From Petrotoga mobilis SJ95 (lineage in GTDB: Bacteria > Thermotogota > Thermotogae > Petrotogales > Petrotogaceae), in the NCBI RefSeq assembly GCF_000018605.1, contig NC_010003.1, positions 906,501 to 970,500 on the forward strand: DNA of 64,000 nt, read 5' to 3'. Shown piece by piece: positions 8,454 to 17,547 of this stretch; the first letter of the stretch is position 1, and every line of letters starts with the position of its first letter. The translations under genes and the position numbers were made by a program. The notes below the pieces were generated by a model. That model saw only the letters and a list, made by a program, of their open reading frames with translations, was not told the origin of the DNA and ran no database searches.

Positions 8454-10928
8454 ATGCTTTTTGGACTGATAGACAAGAATAAAAGTTTATTAAAAAAATA
8501 TTCAAAGATGGCAAATAAAATAAATGAATTAGAAGAAAGTATGAAATCTCTCAGCGACACTGAACTATCTGGAAAGACCTTAGAATATAAAAAAAGGTTA
8601 CAACAAGGTGAGGGTTTGGACGATATTTTACCCGAAGCCTTTGCTGCTGTAAGAGAAGCCTCACGAAGAACTATAGGCATGCGGCATTTCGATGTCCAGT
8701 TAATGGGAGGTATCGCTTTACATGAGGGTAAGATAACGGAGATGAAAACTGGGGAAGGAAAGACTTTAGTTGCAACCCTTCCAATTTATCTAAACGCCTT
8801 AACAGGGAAAAATGTTCATCTGGCTACCCATAACGATTATTTGGCTAAAAGAGACGCAAATTGGATGGGACCGATATACGAGTATCTAGGTTTGAGTGTA
8901 GGATACATTCAAGCCAACATGGACAAAGAAGATAGAAAAAAAGCATATCAAGCGGATATAACTTACGGAACTGCAAATGAGTTTGGATTTGATTATTTAA
9001 GGGACAATTTAGTTTACGAAAATACCGACAAAGTACAAAGAGGCCATTACTTTGCAATAGTTGATGAAGCTGACTCCATTTTGATAGATGAAGCTAGGAC
9101 ACCTTTAATCATTTCGGGTCCTTCGGATACTCCTTCCGAACTTTACAGAAGATTTGCCTCTCTGGCGAAGAAATTTATAGTTGAAAAAGATTACACTATA
9201 GATGAAAAACAAAAGACTCTAGCGTTAACAGAAGAAGGAATAAGCAAAGCAGAGAAACTGTTATCTGTCGATAATTTATACGATCCGAGCAACATTAAGT
9301 ATTTGTTCCATCTTTTGAACGCCTTAAAAGCGATAAATTTTTTCAAAAGAGATAAAGATTACATCGTTCGCGATGGAGAAGTTGTCATCGTTGATGAATT
9401 TACAGGAAGATTGTTAGCTGGAAGAAGGTATTCCGAAGGATTGCACCAGGCTATCGAAGCAAAAGAAGGAGTAAAAATCAAAGAAGAGAGTGTAACCTTT
9501 GCAACAATAACTTTCCAAAATTATTTTAGAATGTATGAAAAATTATCAGGTATGACTGGAACTGCGAAAACTGAGGAAGATGAATTCAAAGCGATCTACA
9601 ACACAGAAGTTATTGTTATCCCTACCAACGAACCTGTTATTCGGGAAGACAAAAATGATTTAATTTTTAAAACCGAAAAAGAAAAATATCAAGCAATAAT
9701 TGATGAGATTGCAAAACGTAATCAAAAAGGACAACCCGTATTGGTGGGAACAACATCCATTGAAAATAGCGAAACCATAAGTGAGATGCTGAAAAAAAGA
9801 GGAATAAAACATGAAGTTTTGAATGCCAAATACCACGAAAGGGAAGCAGAAATTATCGCTCAGGCAGGGGAAAAAAATGCCGTTACCATAGCCACGAATA
9901 TGGCTGGTAGAGGTACCGATATTAAATTGGGAGAAGGGGTCAAAGAGCTTGGAGGGCTTTTTGTTTTAGGTACCGAAAGGCATGAAAGCAGAAGAATAGA
10001 CAACCAATTGATCGGAAGATCTGGTAGGCAAGGCGATCCCGGCGAATCAAGATTTATTATCTCTTTTGAGGACGACGTTTTACGATTGTTTGGTGGGGAA
10101 AGAATGAAAAACATGATGACTGCATTAAAAATAGAAGAAGGTCAGCCCATAGAACATAAAATGCTCAGCAGAGTCATTCGGGATGCTCAAAAGAAAATCG
10201 AAGGGATACACTTCTCGATAAGAAAAAGATTGTACGAATTTGACTCTGTAATGGACAAACAAAGATCTGTAATATACAATCATAGGGATTGGATCCTTGA
10301 ACAAGGTAACTATGATGATCATATAAAAGAGATCTTTATGGATGTTGTGGAAAGAATTGTGGAATCCTCGTGGGATGAAGTGGAAGAAAAATACGATAAA
10401 AGTAGTATTTCAGAAAAGTTGAAACAATATTTGATAATTTCTGAAATAAAGGGAAACACTCGTGAGGAAATAGAAAATGAAATTTTTGAGCTACTTTGGA
10501 AGAGATATCAATACAAAAAAGAAGAGTTTGGAGAAGATTTTAATAAAGTCGCAAAATTCGTTATGTTAAGAATAATAGACGAGAAATGGAGACACCATTT
10601 AGATGCTATTGAAGCGTTAAAAGAAGCTGTCGGATTAAGATCCTATGGTCAAAAAGACCCAGTTATGGAATTTAAAAAAGAATCTTACCTTCTTTTCGAT
10701 CAGATGGTTGACAGTATATACGATGATATAGTCAGTTATTTAATGAGAATAGCAAAAGTAGTTCCAGAAAAAGAAGAAAGGGAAGCAAAAAAAATATATG
10801 CCAGTTTGAACTTTGTACATAACAACGTATCAGCGGTCGATGAATCGAATGATGGTGGAGAAGCTAAAAGTAAAAATACCGCTAAACAAGCCAACAAGAT
10901 TAAAAAAAGGTATAAAGTTAAGAGATAA
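8454..10928 (+). CDS. secA: Preprotein translocase ATPase SecA
   Basis: The 824-residue product starts at ATG 8454 behind AAAGGAG. SecA drives proteins through SecYEG with ATP. Seen directly: Walker A GEGKT at residues 100-104, Walker B VDEADSILIDEAR, the preprotein cross-linking region, the second motor domain with TNMAGRGTDIKLG and QLIGRSGRQGDPG, and the helical scaffold/wing. The protein ends KIKKRYKVKR and lacks the C-terminal zinc-binding CxCxSGK tail of proteobacterial SecA. It is followed after 30 bp by prfB, a common bacterial neighbour. It is slightly shorter than most SecAs, but no key motor motif is missing. Confidence 0.97.
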   Translation: MLFGLIDKNKSLLKKYSKMANKINELEESMKSLSDTELSGKTLEYKKRLQQGEGLDDILPEAFAAVREASRRTIGMRHFDVQLMGGIALHEGKITEMKTGEGKTLVATLPIYLNALTGKNVHLATHNDYLAKRDANWMGPIYEYLGLSVGYIQANMDKEDRKKAYQADITYGTANEFGFDYLRDNLVYENTDKVQRGHYFAIVDEADSILIDEARTPLIISGPSDTPSELYRRFASLAKKFIVEKDYTIDEKQKTLALTEEGISKAEKLLSVDNLYDPSNIKYLFHLLNALKAINFFKRDKDYIVRDGEVVIVDEFTGRLLAGRRYSEGLHQAIEAKEGVKIKEESVTFATITFQNYFRMYEKLSGMTGTAKTEEDEFKAIYNTEVIVIPTNEPVIREDKNDLIFKTEKEKYQAIIDEIAKRNQKGQPVLVGTTSIENSETISEMLKKRGIKHEVLNAKYHEREAEIIAQAGEKNAVTIATNMAGRGTDIKLGEGVKELGGLFVLGTERHESRRIDNQLIGRSGRQGDPGESRFIISFEDDVLRLFGGERMKNMMTALKIEEGQPIEHKMLSRVIRDAQKKIEGIHFSIRKRLYEFDSVMDKQRSVIYNHRDWILEQGNYDDHIKEIFMDVVERIVESSWDEVEEKYDKSSISEKLKQYLIISEIKGNTREEIENEIFELLWKRYQYKKEEFGEDFNKVAKFVMLRIIDEKWRHHLDAIEALKEAVGLRSYGQKDPVMEFKKESYLLFDQMVDSIYDDIVSYLMRIAKVVPEKEEREAKKIYASLNFVHNNVSAVDESNDGGEAKSKNTAKQANKIKKRYKVKR

Positions 10929-10958
10929 TAATTGAAACCATTTTTAAGAGGTGATCAG

Positions 10959-12059
10959 ATGATAGAATACGAAACGAAAGTAAAAATAGACGAATTAAAA
11001 GAAAATTTTGAAGATTTAAAAGACGTTTTTAATATAGATAAAGTAGAAGAAGAAGTCAAAAAACTCGACAAAGAAATGATGGAACCAAACTTTTGGAACG
11101 ATCAAAATAGAGCTAAAAAGATCTCCAAAATGGCACAAAATTTAAAAGATGAAATAGATGAATTTAAAAAATTGGAGAACGACTTTGAGGAATTAGAAAT
11201 AGCTGTTGAATTATCAGAGGATGATCCATCAATGACCGCCCAAGTTGAAGCAATTTTAAAAGTTATTGAAAAAAAGATCGGTTCTTTTCGATTAAGAATG
11301 CTTTTATCAGAAGAATACGATGATGCAAATGCATTTCTGAGTCTACATCCGGGTGCGGGAGGAACAGAATCACAGGATTGGGCATCTATGCTATTGAGAA
11401 TGTACACTCGTTGGGCAGATAAAAATAATTATGACATTGAAACGATAGACTTTCAAGAAGGAGACGAAGCGGGAATAAAAAGTGCAACCATAAAAATTTC
11501 AGGCCCCTATGCTTACGGTAAATTAAAATATGAAAGCGGTGTACATCGACTAGTAAGAATTTCTCCATTTGACGCCAATGGAAGAAGGCACACTTCTTTC
11601 GCCTCAATATCTGTGATGCCTGAATTTGATGAAAATGTTGAGATAGAAATAAATCCAGACGATCTGAAAATAGACACGTACAGATCAGGTGGAGCAGGTG
11701 GACAGCATGTCAATAAAACCGATTCTGCGGTTAGGATTACTCATTTACCAACAGGTATAGTTGTAGCTGTACAAAACGAGCGTTCACAACATCAAAACAA
11801 AGCCACTGCTTTAAAAATATTAAAGGCTAAATTATATGAGTTAGAACATCAAAAAAAGTTAGAAGAAAAGTTAAGATTACGTGGTGAGGTAAAAGATATT
11901 TCATGGGGAAATCAGATTAGATCATATGTTTTGTATCCATATACCTTAGTTAAAGATCTAAGAACAGAGTATGAAACCTCTAATGCTCAAGCAGTCTTGG
12001 ATGGAGAAATAGACGAATTCATAGAAGAAGAACTGTTATTCTTTGCGAAATATAAGTAA
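10959..12059 (+). CDS. prfB: Peptide chain release factor 2
   Basis: The 366-residue RF2 reads UGA and UAA stops and triggers peptide release. The SPF anticodon-like tripeptide (about residues 202-204, ISPFDANGRRH) marks it as RF2 rather than RF1. The GGQ motif sits in RSGGAGGQHVNKTDSAVRIT (about 247-249). The ATG at 10959 is preferred over the in-frame TTG at 10932 because AGAGGTGAT lies just upstream. The programmed UGA frameshift used for autoregulation in many bacteria is absent: the N-terminal region (DLKDVFNIDKVEEEVKKLDK) is open in one frame. Confidence 0.96.
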   Translation: MIEYETKVKIDELKENFEDLKDVFNIDKVEEEVKKLDKEMMEPNFWNDQNRAKKISKMAQNLKDEIDEFKKLENDFEELEIAVELSEDDPSMTAQVEAILKVIEKKIGSFRLRMLLSEEYDDANAFLSLHPGAGGTESQDWASMLLRMYTRWADKNNYDIETIDFQEGDEAGIKSATIKISGPYAYGKLKYESGVHRLVRISPFDANGRRHTSFASISVMPEFDENVEIEINPDDLKIDTYRSGGAGGQHVNKTDSAVRITHLPTGIVVAVQNERSQHQNKATALKILKAKLYELEHQKKLEEKLRLRGEVKDISWGNQIRSYVLYPYTLVKDLRTEYETSNAQAVLDGEIDEFIEEELLFFAKYK

Positions 12060-12098
12060 AAAAATTAATTTGTTTTTCTGCAAAAGAGGTGTATAATA

Positions 12099-12995
12099 AT
12101 AGTAAGAAAATACGACGATTTTCATAAAAGTGTAATGGTTGAGGAAGTCTTATCCTATATGATAACCAACAAAGACGGCATTTATGTGGATTGTACCGCA
12201 GGCGAAGGTGGACATATAAAAGCTATTTTAGGATACACCAACAATAAAGCTAAGGTAATCGGTGTAGATGTTGACTACGAAGTATTGGAAATCGCAGAAG
12301 AAAGGTTAAAGGATTTATCGGATAACGTGGTATTGATTAAATCATCTTATAAAAATATAGATATGGTTTTGAGAGGCTTAGGTATTGACAAAGTTGACGG
12401 TTTTTTAATGGATTTAGGAGTTTCTACCTTTCAGTTAAAAGGTGAAAATAGGGGATTTTCTTTTACTAAAGACGAACCTTTAGATATGAGAATGGATGTT
12501 CAATCGGAAAAAGATGCAGCATACATAGTCAACAATTATTCACAAGAAGACCTTAGGCGTATCATTTTTGAATATGGAGAAGAAAAAAGGTTTGCTCACA
12601 GCATTTCAAAAAGCATTGTAAAAAACAGACCTATAAATACTACACAAGAGTTAGTAGACGCCATTAGAAAAGGGTTACCTGCTTCGCAAGTTCACGAAAG
12701 GCACAGACATTTTGCCACCAAAACTTTCCAAGCCCTCAGAATAGAAGTTAATGAAGAATTAAAAAACATCGAAGAAACCCTTTCTAAATTTGAAAGCTTT
12801 TTAAAGGTAAAGGCAAGGGTAGCTGTAATAACTTTTCATTCTCTGGAAGACAGGATCGTTAAAAATTTTTTCAAAAATAATGAAAGATATAATTTTCTTA
12901 CTCCCAAACCTATTTTACCTACGCAAGAAGAAATAAAACACAATCCAAGAAGTAGAAGTGCAAAATTGAGAGTGGTTGAGTATTTAGGGGCTTAA
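12099..12995 (+). CDS. rsmH: 16S rRNA m4C1402 methyltransferase RsmH, apparent ATA start
   Basis: RsmH (MraW) methylates N4 of C1402 in the 16S rRNA decoding centre using SAM. The SAM site VDCTAGEGGH, the motif DGFLMDLGVSTFQLKGENRG, RHFATKTFQALRI and FHSLEDRIVK are all present. The only canonical start (ATG 12135) lies downstream of the conserved RKYxxFHKSVMVEEVL N-terminus and has no SD. AGAGGTG (12085-12091) is followed by 7 nt and ATA at 12099 (then GTA AGA AAA TAC), which aligns with the MRKY start I recall for Thermotoga RsmH. An ATA (less likely GTA) start is inferred, giving about 298 residues. It heads a small division cluster (rsmH, ftsL-like, ftsI-like). Confidence 0.92.
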   Translation: MVRKYDDFHKSVMVEEVLSYMITNKDGIYVDCTAGEGGHIKAILGYTNNKAKVIGVDVDYEVLEIAEERLKDLSDNVVLIKSSYKNIDMVLRGLGIDKVDGFLMDLGVSTFQLKGENRGFSFTKDEPLDMRMDVQSEKDAAYIVNNYSQEDLRRIIFEYGEEKRFAHSISKSIVKNRPINTTQELVDAIRKGLPASQVHERHRHFATKTFQALRIEVNEELKNIEETLSKFESFLKVKARVAVITFHSLEDRIVKNFFKNNERYNFLTPKPILPTQEEIKHNPRSRSAKLRVVEYLGA

Positions 12996-13023
12996 AGAAT
13001 GATAAGAGTTAGGGGGAGTTTTT

Positions 13024-13299
13024 ATGGAAAGAAATGTGTACGCAAAAAGCAAAGCGATAGAAAAGACTAAATCTAAAGTCAAATCTCTCGATATTGTTAT
13101 AATCATTTTAGTTTTTTTAGCATTTTTAACCGTTAGCATTTGGCTTACCATCTTTCTTAACTTTGGCAAAAATATTGAAAATTATAAATCCATAATAGAC
13201 CAATCTCAGATGGAACTTAATAATATGGAATCACAGATATCTGCCTTAGATAACCAAATCGACAGATACATAGAGATCTTAAATATCATGGAGAAATAA
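13024..13299 (+). CDS. FtsL-like single-pass division protein
   Basis: This 91-residue protein starts at ATG 13024 after GGGGG. It has a basic cytoplasmic head (about 1-22), one membrane segment (SLDIVIIILVFLAFLTVSIW, about 23-45) and an extracytoplasmic coiled coil (SQMELNNMESQISALDNQID). Size, topology and location between rsmH and the class B penicillin-binding protein gene match FtsL, which diverges too fast to be assigned by sequence alone. FtsL works with FtsB and FtsQ to activate septal peptidoglycan synthesis. The stop is only 7 nt before the next start, so the genes are translated from one message. Confidence 0.65.
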   Translation: MERNVYAKSKAIEKTKSKVKSLDIVIIILVFLAFLTVSIWLTIFLNFGKNIENYKSIIDQSQMELNNMESQISALDNQIDRYIEILNIMEK

Positions 13300-13306
13300 T
13301 GGAGCC

Positions 13307-14998
13307 ATGAAACACAAATGGTTAATTTTCACCTTCCTTTTTCTTTCAGGATATGTTTTTCTGATTATCCTCACTTTTGTGTATAATAACCCTTTGGCAA
13401 AGGACTTTAAAGAATTTTCAACTTCATTAGAAAATAACAAATATTCAGAACTTGTTGATTCCAATGGCAATATGATTGTATATAACCAACAAAAATATGA
13501 AGCTTGGATCGATTTAGGCTTTATGAGATTACAAAACGACTTTAAAAAAAATAAATATATACTGAATCAAAGGTTTAGTGATGAACAAATAGAAAACGTA
13601 AAATTTTTAAAATGGGGCACTTATGATACTTATGAAGAAGCGTATATAGATCTCGGAATTTTAAACAAATACTCAAGAATATATCCTGTTACCCAACGTG
13701 TTTACAATGAATTATTTTCTCTTGATTTACTAGTTGGAAAAGCAAATGAAACCTCCTATGGAATCGAACCTTTTTTATTAGATAATGCGATTTTAAACAG
13801 TCAAAAAACGATAAGTTTAAGTATAGATTTGAAGATGCAACAAATTGCATATGAAGAACTTCTAAATACTGTAAAAAAAGAATCCGCAGAAGGCGGAATT
13901 ATTGTCGTTATGGAGAGTAAAACAGGTAAAATTAAATCGAGTGTTTCACTTTATCCCTGGAATATTGCTTATATGGGGTATATAGAACCGGGTTCCACAC
14001 TTAAACCATTATTAATTTCTACAGCACTAGATGAACATATAATTAATCCTAATGATAAATTTTATTCAGGATACGAATACTACCCTACAGGCAAAAAAAA
14101 CTTCAAGGTGACCGAATCTCAAGGTTATGGAATGGGAGAAATCGGGCTCAAAGAAACTCTAACATATTCCTCAAATATTGCGATAGCGCAGATGATGGAA
14201 AAAATCCTCGAAGAATTTTCTAATCAATGGCTCTATCAAAAACTTTTAACCTATGGTTTTGGGAAAAAAACGGGGGTAGAATTCAAAGGAGAAATCAATG
14301 GGGTAGTGCCTTATCCAGATGATTGGTATGAAATAACTCCTTTTCAGATTGCTCTGGGGCAAGGGATAGGGATCACACCAATACAGTTAGTATCAGCTTT
14401 TAACATAATTCCCAATGGTGGTACGTATTTACAACCAACTTTTTTAGAAGAAAAGGAAATCTCAGAAAGACAAGTTATATCTGAACCTATCGCTAATATG
14501 GTGAAAGAGTGGTTGAGTTATACAGTCATAGAAGGAACCGCCCAAAAAGCCTATAAGGAAGGTTTAAGAATAGGAGGGAAAACCGGTACTGCCCAAAAGG
14601 CGGAGAGTGGCATAGGATACGTTGAAGGTAGCTATTATTCATTGTTTGTTGGCTTTTATCCAGTTGTTGATCCCATATATACTGCTGTAGTTATAATAGA
14701 TAATCCTAAAGAAGAATTTTACGGTGGAGAAGTAGCTGCACCTGTATTAACCAACATTTTTTATAGATATGCCAAAGAAAGTAACATACTCCAAGATCAA
14801 AAAGTTTTTTATCAAGATATTATGCCTGATTTGACTGGTTATCCTATAACTGAAGCTTACAACGTCCTGTTGAACTTAGGAATAAAAGAAAAAAACGTAA
14901 TAATCACTGGTAATGGCGACACTGTTGTTTCACAATCTATTCCACCAGATAAATTCCTAAAAGATCACGAAATCATTCAACTTCACACAATCGATTGA
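13307..14998 (+). CDS. Class B penicillin-binding protein (FtsI/PBP3-like) with C-terminal PASTA domain
   Basis: The 563-residue transpeptidase has an N-terminal anchor (KWLIFTFLFLSGYVFLIILT) and a shortened dimerisation region. The transpeptidase domain carries catalytic S230-T-L-K233 (EPGSTLKP), SSN 288-290 and KTGT 425-428. A PASTA-like domain (about 505-560) begins MPDLTGYPITEAYNVLLNLG. It cross-links peptidoglycan in the periplasm. Because it follows rsmH and the ftsL-like gene, it is most likely the division enzyme. There is no transglycosylase domain. PASTA domains are usual in Gram-positive homologues and also occur in Thermotogae. Confidence 0.9.
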   Translation: MKHKWLIFTFLFLSGYVFLIILTFVYNNPLAKDFKEFSTSLENNKYSELVDSNGNMIVYNQQKYEAWIDLGFMRLQNDFKKNKYILNQRFSDEQIENVKFLKWGTYDTYEEAYIDLGILNKYSRIYPVTQRVYNELFSLDLLVGKANETSYGIEPFLLDNAILNSQKTISLSIDLKMQQIAYEELLNTVKKESAEGGIIVVMESKTGKIKSSVSLYPWNIAYMGYIEPGSTLKPLLISTALDEHIINPNDKFYSGYEYYPTGKKNFKVTESQGYGMGEIGLKETLTYSSNIAIAQMMEKILEEFSNQWLYQKLLTYGFGKKTGVEFKGEINGVVPYPDDWYEITPFQIALGQGIGITPIQLVSAFNIIPNGGTYLQPTFLEEKEISERQVISEPIANMVKEWLSYTVIEGTAQKAYKEGLRIGGKTGTAQKAESGIGYVEGSYYSLFVGFYPVVDPIYTAVVIIDNPKEEFYGGEVAAPVLTNIFYRYAKESNILQDQKVFYQDIMPDLTGYPITEAYNVLLNLGIKEKNVIITGNGDTVVSQSIPPDKFLKDHEIIQLHTID

Positions 14999-15011
14999 AG
15001 GAGAGTTGACT

Positions 15012-15995
15012 TTGCAAAAAATATTAATTTTGGGAAATTCAACTATTCAAAAAAGAATCAGAATCGAAGAAATTATCGAAAAATTCCCAAATGCTGAAAT
15101 AGTTACGTTATCGCCAGGAAATTATGTAGATGAAGAGATCAACAATATTTTCACCATGGGAAATATCTTTTTCACAAACAGAATCATAATAATTTCAGAT
15201 TTTGATTCTTTCAAAATTCCCTATCAAGAAAAGATATCTACATTACTGAAACATTATGAAAAAGCCTTTGAAGGCACACTCATTTTGGATATTCAAAAAG
15301 AAAATAAATATCTAAAAGAAATAAATTTCGATAAAAAAATAGAGGCAATGATTCCTCCCCCATGGAAAGATGAACTGTGGATAGAAATGCTTAAGGATTT
15401 TGCAAGCAAGTTAAACAAACATTTAGGTGATGAAACCGCTGAGAAAATAATACAATTTGTGGGGAAAAATGAGGATTTGTTGTATGAGGAAGTTAAGAAG
15501 CTTTCTATATACTCCGATGCGGAGATTATATCCCTAAAAGACGTTGAAGATGTTTCTACTTATTTTTCTACTGCTAATTATGAAGAACTTTGCTATGATT
15601 TAGTAACAAAGAAATTATCAAATTCACTAATAAAACTGCATTCTATTGTAAAATCTTCTTCATTCTCCCCAATTGCTCTAGCAAATTATTTATATAAGTA
15701 CTTTTTGGATCTATATTCGGTAATATTAAATGGAGAAAGAAAGGCCAATTACAATTGGTCTGAAGTCATGAAAATCAGCAAAGATAGCATGGTTTCACAA
15801 CAACGAGTAGCTTCCTTCTTAGGATTCAATTTTAAAAACGACAAAGTAAAAAAAATCAACGTTGAGAAACTCTACTCCCCTACTTCTATAGAAAAAATAA
15901 TAATAGATATAGAAGAATTGGATAGATCCTTAAAAACAGGTGGTGAACCAAAAGTACTCTTCCCAAAATTATTTGAAGAAATATGTTCAGCGTAA
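15012..15995 (+). CDS. holA: DNA polymerase III delta subunit
   Basis: The ~327-residue protein resembles HolA, the clamp-loader delta subunit that opens the beta sliding clamp. The N-terminal domain begins QKILILGNSTIQKRIRIEEI. The middle shows the LLYEEVKKLSIY helix typical of the lid-like domain, and the C-terminal collar follows (SFSPIALANYLYKYFLDL). There is no P-loop, as in the delta family. I choose TTG 15012 because AAGGAGAG ends at 15005, 6 nt before it; TTG 15006 would touch the SD. The gene ends 6 bp before the convergent histidine kinase gene. Confidence 0.78.
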   Translation: MQKILILGNSTIQKRIRIEEIIEKFPNAEIVTLSPGNYVDEEINNIFTMGNIFFTNRIIIISDFDSFKIPYQEKISTLLKHYEKAFEGTLILDIQKENKYLKEINFDKKIEAMIPPPWKDELWIEMLKDFASKLNKHLGDETAEKIIQFVGKNEDLLYEEVKKLSIYSDAEIISLKDVEDVSTYFSTANYEELCYDLVTKKLSNSLIKLHSIVKSSSFSPIALANYLYKYFLDLYSVILNGERKANYNWSEVMKISKDSMVSQQRVASFLGFNFKNDKVKKINVEKLYSPTSIEKIIIDIEELDRSLKTGGEPKVLFPKLFEEICSA

Positions 15996-16001
15996 CTATT
16001 A

Positions 16002-17243
16002 TTAACACTTATCTACAATACCACTTATTGATTGGGGTATTTTTATCAGGAATGTAGTCCCTTTGCCTATTTTTGATTTTACCTCTACACTTCCTTTGAG
16101 CATTTCAAGATTCTTTTTTACTATTGCTAGACCTAATCCACTTCCAGGTTTATCTTTAGAAACTCTAAAAAATGGCCTAAATATGTCTTTTAATTTATCT
16201 TCTGGAATCCCAGATCCCGTATCTTTTACCTCGATTAGAAAATGTTTTGTATGACTTTCGTAACCTACACGGATATCTATTGAACCTTCTGTGGTGTATT
16301 TCATTGCGTTCCCTATTACGTTTACAAGGACTTGATTTAATTTAGTCTCATCTGTTTCAATATCTACTGGTATATCAACGGGAAAATCAAGATTTATTTC
16401 AACATCAGGGGATGCTGTCGGCTCTAACATCGATAAAACCTCATATAATAACTTTTTTAAATTTAATTTTTCTAAATTCAATCTCTTCTCTCTATTTAAT
16501 TTGTTGAAAGTTGAAATATCGTCTAAGAGTGAGTTCATGTGTTTAGCAGAAAATAGTATCTTTCTTATGATACTTTTTATCTCATCTTTTTTTAAATCCT
16601 CATTGTTCAATATTGTTTCGGCAAATCCTATAATTGAAGTCAAAGGTGTTCTCAATTCATGACTAATAAAACTCAAATAATTAGAATTTGTTTCTACTGT
16701 TTCTTTTTCTGAATCCCGTAGGATTTTCAAAGTCAAAAATATAGATGCTAAATTACTGAACATTCTAAGCATTTTTTTTGAATTATCATCGAAAGAGTCA
16801 ACATGGTAGCTGTCAATATATATATGCCCAATTACATTGTCTTTATTTTTTAAAGCTGAAATCAAAGTCACCATTTGATTAGTTTCTTTGTGTAATTTTT
16901 TACTGATTTTGTACAAATCGGTTTCAGGGGAATTGTAATCCAAAATATTTTGAACCTCTATTAAATCTTTATCCATATGGTTACTCACATATGATTCGTT
17001 GAAGGGAACAACCATTTCTTTAATTAAATCTTCATCGTAACCAATTCCAACTATGGCTTCATATAATGCTCCCCTAATTAACCAAATAGAACCGTATTCT
17101 GCTTCGGGTATGATCTTTATAGCAATTTTTAAAAGCTTTGTTAGAAAATCATTCTCACTTTCGTCCCAATTTATTTCCTGCAAAAGATCTACCATTTCTT
17201 GAAAAGTTTCCATAAAAGATTCTTTATCTATTTCTTTTTGCAT
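16002..17243 (-). CDS. Soluble sensor histidine kinase with N-terminal GAF domain
   Basis: The ~413-residue kinase has no membrane segment. A GAF-like domain (about 35-175, KIIPEAEYGSIWLIRGALYE) precedes HisKA with the phosphorylated His about 195 in SHELRTPL. The ATPase domain has the N box (NVIGNAMKYT), G1 (DTGSGIPEDKL) and G2 (GSGLGLAIVKK). The start is the ATG at 17243-17241, preceded by a GGGGGGGG run that can serve as SD; an in-frame ATG at 17264 contains that run in its codons. The GAF domain resembles that of the HD-GYP receptor at 1801, and both share the promoter string TTTGTGATACAAT. No response regulator is adjacent, so this is an orphan kinase. Confidence 0.9.
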   Translation of the reverse strand: MQKEIDKESFMETFQEMVDLLQEINWDESENDFLTKLLKIAIKIIPEAEYGSIWLIRGALYEAIVGIGYDEDLIKEMVVPFNESYVSNHMDKDLIEVQNILDYNSPETDLYKISKKLHKETNQMVTLISALKNKDNVIGHIYIDSYHVDSFDDNSKKMLRMFSNLASIFLTLKILRDSEKETVETNSNYLSFISHELRTPLTSIIGFAETILNNEDLKKDEIKSIIRKILFSAKHMNSLLDDISTFNKLNREKRLNLEKLNLKKLLYEVLSMLEPTASPDVEINLDFPVDIPVDIETDETKLNQVLVNVIGNAMKYTTEGSIDIRVGYESHTKHFLIEVKDTGSGIPEDKLKDIFRPFFRVSKDKPGSGLGLAIVKKNLEMLKGSVEVKSKIGKGTTFLIKIPQSISGIVDKC

Positions 17244-17291
17244 TTTAGTATAATCCCCCCCCATTAATTTTGTAAATCTTCTGTCACTTCT

Positions 17292-17300
17292 ATTGTATCA
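17292..17300 (-). promoter_or_regulatory. Extended -10 promoter of the orphan histidine kinase
   Basis: On the minus strand TG-A-TACAAT lies about 50 bp before the kinase start, in the same string TTTGTGATACAAT as upstream of the HD-GYP gene. No good -35 is visible. Confidence 0.5.
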
Positions 17301-17368
17301 CAAATTAAACAAATAGAGTATTAATTGTTCAAAAATAACAATATGCCCTAAACTTTAAAAATAACTTA

Positions 17369-17402
17369 AAAAAAGGCGAACGTTTAACGTTCGCCTTTTT
17401 AA
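17369..17402 (-). terminator. Terminator after tRNA-Asp
   Basis: AAAAGGCGAACGT (17371-17383) pairs perfectly with 17387-17399 around a 3-nt loop, with runs of A and T on the two sides. It sits directly downstream of the minus-strand tRNA and upstream of the kinase promoter. Confidence 0.85.
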
Positions 17403-17405
17403 AAT

Positions 17406-17482
17406 TGGCGGGGACGACGGGACTCGAACCCGCGGCCACCGGTGTGACAGACCGGCATGATAACCAGCTTCACCACGTCCCC
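17406..17482 (-). tRNA. tRNA-Asp (GTC anticodon)
   Basis: Minus strand, 77 nt. The acceptor stem is GGGGACG/CGTCCCC, the anticodon arm CCGGT-CTGTCAC-ACCGG gives GTC (Asp), and the T arm is GCGGG-TTCGAGT-CCCGT. The discriminator G and an encoded CCA follow. A good promoter lies upstream and a strong terminator follows immediately. Confidence 0.97.
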
Positions 17483-17497
17483 ATCTTCTGCTCAATT

Positions 17498-17526
17498 ATT
17501 TTATCACAAAATTTTTACTTTGTAAA
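17498..17526 (-). promoter_or_regulatory. Promoter of tRNA-Asp
   Basis: On the minus strand TTTACA (17526-17521) and TAAAAT (17503-17498) are spaced by exactly 17 bp, with TG-A before the -10. Transcription would begin a few bases before the tRNA 5' end. Confidence 0.7.
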
Positions 17527-17547
17527 GCCCCCACAAAAAACACTTTT

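Noticed and set aside
12135-12995. ATG 12135 as the rsmH start
   Set aside because: It has no SD and would delete the conserved HKSVM N-terminus.
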